From: Deltaproteobacteria bacterium
GTDB lineage: Bacteria; Desulfobacterota; JAFDIG01
Reading direction: 5' to 3'
DNA: 5,135 bases
NCBI GenBank assembly: GCA_019308145.1
Contig: JAFDIG010000190.1
Coordinates: 1 to 5,135, forward strand
This document shows positions 1 to 5,135 of this stretch, one piece after another. Position 1 is the stretch's first letter. Each line of letters starts with the position of its first letter. The position numbers were made by a program, and so were the translations under genes. The notes under the pieces are model-generated. The model was not told the DNA's origin, made no database searches, and saw only the letters and a program-made list of their open reading frames with translations.

Positions 1-119
1 CAAGTGATATCCCTAAGGTTCTTGAATTTGGAATAAAATTAGAAGGTATTAAAGGAATACTTATTATCATGGACGAAGAAATGGGTGCTATAGGAGAAAT
101 AGAATTAACAAGAATTTAA
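1..119 (+). CDS. C-terminal end of a UPF0280-like (COG2122, ApbE-superfamily) protein, partial
   Basis: Only the last 38 codons are in the window. The open frame runs from nt 3 (nt 1-2 finish an earlier codon) to a TAA at 117-119. The visible tail contains VLEFGIKLEGIKGILII followed by a glycine-rich segment (MGAIGEIEL), which reads like a closing beta-strand and turn of a soluble enzyme. UPF0280 proteins end in a similar pattern, and they commonly sit beside NIL-ferredoxin and COG1900 genes in methanogens and sulfur-metabolising anaerobes. The next gene here is a NIL-ferredoxin, 17 nt downstream, so the context agrees. The family call is tentative because the diagnostic core of the protein lies outside the window. 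That this is the genuine end of a real gene is much surer: the ribosome binding site of the next gene follows directly. Confidence 0.45.
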   Translation, partial: SDIPKVLEFGIKLEGIKGILIIMDEEMGAIGEIELTRI

Positions 120-123
120 AATC

Positions 124-130
124 AAAGGAG
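124..130 (+). promoter_or_regulatory. Ribosome binding site of the NIL-ferredoxin gene
   Basis: AAAGGAG lies 6 nt before the ATG at 137, which is ideal Shine-Dalgarno spacing. It fixes the start of the broken NIL-ferredoxin gene. It is also the only clear site in this gene: the internal ATG at 358 has none. Confidence 0.8.
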
Positions 131-136
131 CAACAA

Positions 137-361
137 ATGTATTCAAAACGAATTGTTCTGCATTTCCCTAAAAGTAATTGGAACAAACCTATTGTATATA
201 AGTTGAGCAAAGATTTTGATCTTGTCTTCAATATATTAAAGGCAAGCATCTCTCACCGTGATGATGCATCTATGATGGTCCTGGAACTTACTGGACCTAA
301 AGAGGAGTTTGATAAAGGAATTAAGTATTTAGCATCTCTCACCGTGATGATGCATCTATGA
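137..361 (+). CDS. NIL-domain fragment (5' part of the broken NIL-ferredoxin)
   Basis: This 74-residue ORF has a good ribosome binding site (124-130). Residues 1-65 are native NIL-domain sequence, including the MMVLELTGP strand and the following KEEFDKGIKYL helix. The last nine residues (ASLTVMMHL) are an out-of-frame reading of the second repeat copy and are not native. The product lacks the final strand of the NIL fold (normally NECGVKVEPI) and both iron-sulfur clusters. Its TGA overlaps the start of the next fragment by 4 nt (ATGA at 358-361). Whether this product folds is unknown. Confidence 0.6.
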   Translation: MYSKRIVLHFPKSNWNKPIVYKLSKDFDLVFNILKASISHRDDASMMVLELTGPKEEFDKGIKYLASLTVMMHL

Positions 362-417
362 TGGTCCTGGAACTTACTGGACCTAAAGAGGAGTTTGATA
401 AAGGAATTAAGTATTTA
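245..417 (+). repeat. Perfect tandem duplication, period 86 bp
   Basis: Two identical 87-bp copies lie at 245-331 and 331-417, sharing one base, so the net insertion is 86 bp. Each starts AGCATCTCTCACCGTGATG and ends GGAATTAAGTATTTA. There is not one mismatch between them, and identity stops abruptly on both sides (A244 versus T330; G332 versus A418). The shared sequence at the join is a single A, so there is no pre-existing short repeat that would favour simple replication slippage. The duplication lies wholly inside the NIL-ferredoxin gene and shifts its frame by two bases. Confidence 0.95.
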
Positions 418-633
418 AATGAATGTGGTGTTAAGGTCGAACCTATTGCACGTAGTGTGCGAAGAATAGAAGAGATATGTATACATTGTGGAGCATGCAC
501 GGCTGTTTGTCCAACTGGCGCACTTTATATTGATAGGAAAACAATGGAAGTAATATTTGATACTGAAAAATGTGGTGGATGCGAACTTTGTGTCAAAGCA
601 TGTCCACCAAGAGCAATGGAGGTCAGCTTTTAA
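358..633 (+). CDS. Ferredoxin fragment with two [4Fe-4S] motifs (3' part of the broken NIL-ferredoxin)
   Basis: This 91-residue ORF corresponds to residues 46-136 of the intact protein. It holds the last third of the NIL domain and then a complete 2x[4Fe-4S] ferredoxin: C41-C44-C47-C51-P and C72-C75-C78-C82-P. There is no Shine-Dalgarno sequence before the ATG at 358. If it is made at all, it would be by termination and re-initiation at the ATGA overlap with the upstream fragment. Such a product would be an electron carrier lacking most of its ligand-binding domain. Residues 1-20 repeat residues 46-65 of the upstream fragment exactly. The next gene starts about 2 nt after its TAA (631-633). 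Confidence 0.6.
   Translation: MMVLELTGPKEEFDKGIKYLNECGVKVEPIARSVRRIEEICIHCGACTAVCPTGALYIDRKTMEVIFDTEKCGGCELCVKACPPRAMEVSF
618..623 (+). promoter_or_regulatory. Ribosome binding site of the GGDEF-ATPase-HEAT gene, inside the ferredoxin 3' end
   Basis: GGAGGT sits within the codons for MEVSF at the end of the ferredoxin. It is the only strong Shine-Dalgarno match near the start of the large gene. It is 12 nt before the TTG at 636 and 9 nt before an ATT at 633. It lies downstream of the in-frame ATGs at 570, 579 and 600, so it argues against those as starts. Confidence 0.6.
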
Positions 634-635
634 TT

Positions 636-3600
636 TTGGAAAATAAAAGTGTTGCCACTTCTCCCCATATAGAAAAACTGATCTATTTGGATGAACTCAC
701 TAAAATTCCAAATCGTCGTTATTTTAATAAAAGATTTCCGTCTCTTTGGAAAGAGTGCGAAAAGAAGGGTCGCACTCTTTCTCTCTTGATGATCGATATA
801 GATAAATTCAAACAGATAAATGATACATATGGGCATGAGACTGGGGATGAGGTATTGAAAAAAGCAACCCTAATAATGAAAAAAGTTTTAAGGGACTATG
901 GTATCCTTATAAGATTTGCTGGTGATGAGTTTATAATAATACTCTTAGGAGGAAATGAATTATCAGCTAAAAATTTTGCTGACTTACTTGTAAGAAGAGT
1001 TAACAACTCTCCATTAGATATCCCTCAACTTCCAAAAGATTACAGAATATCATTAAGCGTGGGAGTAGCCTGTTTTCCATATCATACAAAAAAAGAAGAG
1101 GAACTGTTTGAAAAAGCAGATCAGGCGCTTTATCTTTCTAAAGATGCAGGAAGAAATAGAGCAACCATTTACAATCATGAGTTGGCTTTGAAACTTCTGG
1201 CACAGAAAAAAACTCTTAATATCCCTTGTGGAATCCTCTTACAAAGGGAGGATATAATAAATTCAATCATTAATATGTGTGAAAGAGACTCTGAGTTATT
1301 CGGTATACCTCATTTTCTTTTTGGCCCTCTTGGTATAGGCAAAACAAGTTTGCTTAAAACAATTGAATCTATGCCTCAAGTTAAAGAAAAATTTGAAATA
1401 ATCAATATCCTTTGTTTTCCACATTTTTATCACCATCCTTTTAAGGTCATAGTTCAAATCCTTGAACAGCTAATAGGTCAGGACGCAAATTTTTTAAAAG
1501 AATTACCACAGGATAGATTAAGCAAATTAGCAGTCGTAATGCCAGGGATCAAAAAATTTTTTCAGGATAAAAGCTTTAAATCTTCTAAGATCAATAGAGA
1601 TGAACTTGAATTAATATTAAAAGATACTATATCAATGATACTAAATAAAAAGGATGTTTTGGTCTCTTTAGATGAAATACAATGGTGCGATGAAGATTCA
1701 ATAAAAATTATTGAGGAAAAACTTTGCGATGATTCTAATAGCTCCCTATTTTTTATTGGCACTTTAACCGGCCCTTTATCTGATCTATCACTTACTGAAA
1801 AAATGCCAATACTTATTGAAAAAAAGAAGTATAAAACCTGTGAACTAAAACCTCTTGACATGGATGGAACTGCCCAGATGTTATCCTTGATTTTTAAAGA
1901 TATGGCATTTACTCATGATATAGTAGATGCTGTCTTTTCCAGATCAAATGGTAATCCTCTTTTTATTGAAGAGATGTTAAGGTTTATGCAACAAAAAGGG
2001 ATTATCCTCTTTAAAAATGAGAAATGGACATTAAAAAAGGATTGGGAAGAGCTAACTCCTTTTGAACTAAATGATTTAGTACTTGAAAGAATCGAGAGTT
2101 TGGATTCTTCTATTATAGAGGTTCTATCTCATGCTTCTATAGTGGGGCAAAATTTTGCAATTGAAACCATTCATAAGTTAGAAGGAATTAATGAAGGAGA
2201 AGTTACTGAGTTTTTAGAAAAAGCAAAAAAAGCTGATCTGCTGATAGAAGAGAAGCAAGAGGGAAAAGAAAGTTATAGCTTTATAAATCCTGGGATATTA
2301 GAAGCTTTATCTCGCATAACGCCTAAAGAAGAAAAAAAGGCTCTTCACAAACGTATAGCAGAGATAGAACAAACAACAAAACAAGAGAATCTCTGGCAAA
2401 ATCTTGGAATGATTCTTTATCACTATAAGATGGCAGAGCAATATAGCCAAATCCCTGCTTTTCTTGATAAACTATCAATAAGTTCAGATTCACCCCTTCT
2501 TTCCAGGGATCTAAAAGAATTACTTGAAAAAGGCTTACCCAAAAAAGAATGGGGGAAAGAAGAAAAACTCTCAGATGAAGAGTTGAAAAAAGCTTTAGAT
2601 GCGCTCAAATATATTAGGATCGCATTTCAGATTATTAAGCTTTATCCTCAAGAAAGTGAAATGGTTCAAAACTCTGCCCAAAAAGTATACTCTAAAATAA
2701 ATACTATCCTCAATAAAAGTGATATGCTGACCTTTAGTTTAGCCCAGGATACAATTCTTGTAAACGGCATAAAACCAAGCCATAAAGATTATGAAAAAAG
2801 TAAAGGACCTGTAGTTAAAGAATTAATGACAAGATTAGGTTTTAAAGGGATATCCTTTAAAAAAGGGCTTTCATTTAATGAGCTTAAAAATTTCCTTTTG
2901 CTTTTAGCTAATAAACAGGAAGAGATTAAAGAACAGCATGAATGGGATGAAATATTAAGAGAAGAAGGTATCTCACATGTGATTTTAGACCACAGGGTGT
3001 ATGTAGCTGTTGGGGAAAGGGATATTGAAAAGGCAGAAAAGGGTATAGTAATAGAGGATGCTACTGATCAGCAAACAACTCAAATATCTATTAAAGATAT
3101 AGAAGTTCTAAAACAATTTATTAATCAGGGGGGTGAGATAACAGATAAAAATTTGCCAGAAGCTCTTTCAAAAGAAAAAATTGAAAAACTTATCTCACTT
3201 TTAGAAGAAATGGTTACAAATGTTAAAGCAGGGACTCCTACTCTACAAAATCTTCAAATAGTTGATGATAACAAAATATTAGATGAAGAAATTTTAGATC
3301 CACTACTAAAAGATCTTAATCTCTATTTAGAAGAACTTACATCTGAAAATAAAGAAAAAGCTTTAAGGGCTACTTATAACCTTATAAAAGCAGGTGATAA
3401 GGCAGTCGATGATATCATTAACTTTATCACCAAATCTGATGACTTTAGAGCAAGAAAAAGCGCTTTAATAGTGCTTATGAAGATAAATCCAGATAATCTT
3501 TTTAAGTTAGCTCAAGAGATGGAAAAACATCATGGAGTCGATGTGCCACGAAAAATCTTGTCGATTCTATATGATATTGATCATCCTGCTGTTAGAAAAA

Positions 3601-4112
3601 TTTTTAATTTAGGGCTTTATCATCCTGATTCAAGGGTAAATCTTGAAGCAATAATTGCTTTGGAAAGGATTGACAAAAAATGGTGTCATGAGCTTCTTGT
3701 AGATTACTTAAAAAAGGGAATATCTAATCAATCTATAAGGGCTATAGCAACTGTTGGCAAAATGAAGATAAAAGAAGCTGTACCATATCTTATAAGATAT
3801 TTACGCAAAAAAAAGAAGAAAAAAGAAGACCAAATTTTATTAGAAAGTGAGATATGTAAGGCTTTAGGTAGTATAGGAGATCCAGAGGCAGTTGGTCTTT
3901 TAATTAATGTTGCTTCATCATATCCTTTTTGGAAAGCCAAAAGGAAAAAAGATGAAAGGATAAGGATATCTGCTATATGGGCTTTAGGTGAAATAGGAGA
4001 AAAAAATAAAAAAGTAATAAACCTGTTAACCCGTATATCAAAGGAAAAAAATTTTAGATTAAGAGATGCTGCCCTCTCCGCTCTTAAGAAAATCTCATCT
4101 CGAAAATCTTAA
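636..4112 (+). CDS. GGDEF diguanylate cyclase - STAND/AAA_16 ATPase - HEAT-repeat signalling protein
   Basis: About 1158 residues from the TTG at 636; numbering below uses that start. A GGDEF domain fills ~18-182: DELTKIPNRR opens it, MIDIDKFKQIND (52-63) carries the metal aspartate, RFAGDEF (93-99) is the signature loop in its AGDEF form, and ADQALYLSKDAGRNR closes it, so diguanylate cyclase activity (2 GTP to c-di-GMP) is plausible. The product-inhibition RxxD site is lost (R86-D-Y-G89). An ATPase of the COG3899/AAA_16 type follows: Walker A GPLGIGKTS (230-238), Walker B VLVSLDEIQWCDEDS (341-355), GxP motif GNPLFIEE (439-446), then a winged-helix-like stretch (~475-540). Residues ~653-793 form a domain I cannot name (contains DTILVNG). 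From ~893 to the end are degenerate HEAT repeats. No membrane segment or signal peptide is seen, so it should be cytosolic. The gene begins 2 nt after the ferredoxin stop. Alternative starts: ATT 633, or ATG 600/570, which overlap the ferredoxin and lack ribosome binding sites. Confidence 0.85.
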   Translation: MENKSVATSPHIEKLIYLDELTKIPNRRYFNKRFPSLWKECEKKGRTLSLLMIDIDKFKQINDTYGHETGDEVLKKATLIMKKVLRDYGILIRFAGDEFIIILLGGNELSAKNFADLLVRRVNNSPLDIPQLPKDYRISLSVGVACFPYHTKKEEELFEKADQALYLSKDAGRNRATIYNHELALKLLAQKKTLNIPCGILLQREDIINSIINMCERDSELFGIPHFLFGPLGIGKTSLLKTIESMPQVKEKFEIINILCFPHFYHHPFKVIVQILEQLIGQDANFLKELPQDRLSKLAVVMPGIKKFFQDKSFKSSKINRDELELILKDTISMILNKKDVLVSLDEIQWCDEDSIKIIEEKLCDDSNSSLFFIGTLTGPLSDLSLTEKMPILIEKKKYKTCELKPLDMDGTAQMLSLIFKDMAFTHDIVDAVFSRSNGNPLFIEEMLRFMQQKGIILFKNEKWTLKKDWEELTPFELNDLVLERIESLDSSIIEVLSHASIVGQNFAIETIHKLEGINEGEVTEFLEKAKKADLLIEEKQEGKESYSFINPGILEALSRITPKEEKKALHKRIAEIEQTTKQENLWQNLGMILYHYKMAEQYSQIPAFLDKLSISSDSPLLSRDLKELLEKGLPKKEWGKEEKLSDEELKKALDALKYIRIAFQIIKLYPQESEMVQNSAQKVYSKINTILNKSDMLTFSLAQDTILVNGIKPSHKDYEKSKGPVVKELMTRLGFKGISFKKGLSFNELKNFLLLLANKQEEIKEQHEWDEILREEGISHVILDHRVYVAVGERDIEKAEKGIVIEDATDQQTTQISIKDIEVLKQFINQGGEITDKNLPEALSKEKIEKLISLLEEMVTNVKAGTPTLQNLQIVDDNKILDEEILDPLLKDLNLYLEELTSENKEKALRATYNLIKAGDKAVDDIINFITKSDDFRARKSALIVLMKINPDNLFKLAQEMEKHHGVDVPRKILSILYDIDHPAVRKIFNLGLYHPDSRVNLEAIIALERIDKKWCHELLVDYLKKGISNQSIRAIATVGKMKIKEAVPYLIRYLRKKKKKKEDQILLESEICKALGSIGDPEAVGLLINVASSYPFWKAKRKKDERIRISAIWALGEIGEKNKKVINLLTRISKEKNFRLRDAALSALKKISSRKS

Positions 4113-4128
4113 ACTTTAACCTTCTTAA

Positions 4129-5135
4129 ATGAATCCTCAAGGAAAAAGAGTAAGTATCATAACTTTAGGTTGTAAGGTAAATCAAGCTGATTCTGATATG
4201 ATGGCAAAAAAGCTTGCTAATATAGGTGCATATATAGTAGAGCCTTTTGAACATGCTGATATCTACATTATTAATAGTTGCACAGTAACTTCTAAAGCAG
4301 ATAGAGAAACACGTTACATTGTAAAAAAGATTTTAAAAAAACAAAAGGATCCCTTTATTGTTATAACTGGCTGTTATGCACAACTTAGAGCATCAGAGCT
4401 ATCAACTATCCCGGGCGTCAAAATAATAATTGGTAACTTGGAAAAACAAGATATAGATCAAATTATTCTTAATTATAATCAGGATAAATTTTTTATTAAG
4501 GTTTCTGAGATTGAAAAAGCATCTTCTTCTTTTGGTAATTTTGCTTCTTTTCCTTTTTTTAGGACAAGATATTTCTTAAAAATTCAAGAGGGCTGTGATT
4601 ACAGATGCTCTTATTGCACAGTTCCTTTGGCAAGGGGTCCTTCAAGAAGCTTAAAGATAGAAGAAGTAATAAATAGAATAAAAAAATTAAGTAATGCAGG
4701 AGTTAAAGAGATAGTTCTCGTAGGGATCCATCTTGGACAATATGGAAAAGATCTTGATCCACCTTTAAATATTATTTCACTTCTAAAAGCAATAGAAAGT
4801 TTGTCAATTGACTCAAGAATAAGATTAAGCTCTATTGAACCTAATGAATTAGATGATGAATTGATCAATCTAATCGCTAACTCAAACAGAATATGCCATC
4901 ATCTCCATATACCACTTCAAAGCGGAAGTAAAAAGATCTTAAAGCTTATGAAAAGAAGATATACCCCAACCTATTTTTTTGAAACTATTTCTCGTATTGT
5001 TCAAAATATCCCTGATATAGCTATTGGCTGTGATGTGATGGTAGGATTTCCAGATGAAACCGAAGAAGATTTTCAGCAAACAAAGGATCTGATAAATTCT
5101 CTCCCTATTGCCTATTTACATGTCTTTCCTTATTC
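4129..5135 (+). CDS. mtaB: tRNA (N6-L-threonylcarbamoyladenosine(37)-C2)-methylthiotransferase MtaB, 3' truncated by window
   Basis: The first 335 codons of a radical-SAM methylthiotransferase that converts t6A to ms2t6A at position 37 of ANN-decoding tRNAs. The N-terminal UPF0004 domain shows all three cluster cysteines in MtaB context: TLGCKVNQ (C15), NSCTVT (C51) and TGCYAQ (C82). The radical-SAM cluster motif is CDYRCSYC (C156, C160, C163), followed by TVPLARGPSRS. The phrase LVGIHLGQYGKDL is typical of MtaB rather than MiaB or RimO. Family members run to about 430-450 residues, so the end of the radical-SAM barrel and the C-terminal TRAM domain are missing only because the window stops. 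The ATG at 4129 follows the upstream stop by 16 nt and has no convincing Shine-Dalgarno sequence, which suggests weak or coupled translation. No terminator separates the two genes. Confidence 0.93.
   Translation, partial: MNPQGKRVSIITLGCKVNQADSDMMAKKLANIGAYIVEPFEHADIYIINSCTVTSKADRETRYIVKKILKKQKDPFIVITGCYAQLRASELSTIPGVKIIIGNLEKQDIDQIILNYNQDKFFIKVSEIEKASSSFGNFASFPFFRTRYFLKIQEGCDYRCSYCTVPLARGPSRSLKIEEVINRIKKLSNAGVKEIVLVGIHLGQYGKDLDPPLNIISLLKAIESLSIDSRIRLSSIEPNELDDELINLIANSNRICHHLHIPLQSGSKKILKLMKRRYTPTYFFETISRIVQNIPDIAIGCDVMVGFPDETEEDFQQTKDLINSLPIAYLHVFPY

Larger units (their letters stand above)
137..633 (+). pseudogene. NIL-domain 2x[4Fe-4S] ferredoxin, frame broken by an 86-bp tandem duplication
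   Basis: Read without one 86-bp copy, this locus encodes a continuous 136-residue protein (411 nt including stop). Residues ~5-75 form a NIL domain, a small ferredoxin-like alpha/beta fold also found at the C-terminus of the methionine transporter ATPase MetN, where it binds methionine. Residues ~80-136 form a bacterial-type double-cluster ferredoxin with two CxxCxxCxxxCP motifs (C86, C89, C92, C96 and C117, C120, C123, C127). NIL-ferredoxins of this size act with COG1900 proteins in making homocysteine from aspartate semialdehyde in methanogens, probably supplying electrons; the same role here is inferred. The second copy of residues 37-65 shifts the frame, so the sequence as given cannot make the full protein without frameshifting. 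All eight cluster cysteines and the rest of the gene are intact, so the break is either very recent, a reversible state, or an assembly error. Confidence 0.85.

Noticed and set aside
263..270. Palindrome GATGCATC in each repeat copy as an operator or recombination site
   Set aside because: An 8-bp palindrome is expected by chance at this scale and it lies inside conserved coding sequence.
245..417. CRISPR array or mobile-element target-site duplication
   Set aside because: There are only two directly abutting copies with no spacer between them, and the unit is protein-coding sequence of the surrounding gene with no inserted element.
570..635. Coding extension of the GGDEF protein back to the ATG at 570 (1180 residues)
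   Set aside because: It overlaps the ferredoxin's second cluster motif in another frame, lacks a ribosome binding site and adds nothing resembling a domain.
1562..1861. Minus-strand ORF of 99 codons, and the other minus-strand ORFs at 630-836, 2423-2608, 3728-3940 and 4611-4868
   Set aside because: All lie opposite well-supported coding regions, are rich in Ser/Phe/Ile as expected for antisense readings of Glu/Lys-rich AT-rich genes, and show no recognisable motif.
4113..4128. Terminator or promoter between the GGDEF-HEAT gene and mtaB
   Set aside because: The 16-nt gap has no inverted repeat or T-run and is too short for a promoter of its own.

Overview
All genes in this window lie on the + strand and are packed head to tail, so it looks like part of one operon with gaps of only 2 to 17 nt. 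I see no RNA gene, terminator, CRISPR array or insertion sequence. The DNA is AT-rich (about one third GC by eye) and favours ATA and AGA codons. The gene content is that of an anaerobic, sulfur-metabolising bacterium: a NIL-domain ferredoxin of the homocysteine-synthesis type, a c-di-GMP synthase-like protein, and a bacterial MtaB. I cannot name the lineage.

Layout. (1) 1-119: the 3' end of a gene, tentatively UPF0280 (COG2122, ApbE-like). (2) 137-633: a NIL + 2x[4Fe-4S] ferredoxin gene, broken by a perfect 86-bp tandem duplication (87-bp repeats at 245-331 and 331-417). Because 86 is not a multiple of 3, the frame is lost. Removing one copy restores an uninterrupted 136-residue protein. As read, there are two ORFs (137-361 and 358-633) that meet at an ATGA stop/start overlap. 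(3) 636-4112: a protein of about 1158 residues with an N-terminal GGDEF domain, a central STAND/AAA_16-type ATPase, an unrecognised middle domain and C-terminal HEAT repeats. The ATG at 570 is probably not its start; a TTG at 636 fits better. (4) 4129 to the window end: the first 335 codons of mtaB, the tRNA t6A37 methylthiotransferase.

How they may fit together. The first two genes resemble the module found beside COG1900 proteins in anaerobes that make homocysteine from aspartate semialdehyde and sulfide; that placement rests on family knowledge, because COG1900 is not in view. The large protein has the effector-NTPase-repeat layout of NLR-like signalling proteins, with a nucleotide cyclase as the effector. 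mtaB is a housekeeping tRNA-modification gene and may simply be co-transcribed. The two observations most worth following are the frame-breaking duplication and the GGDEF-STAND-HEAT protein.
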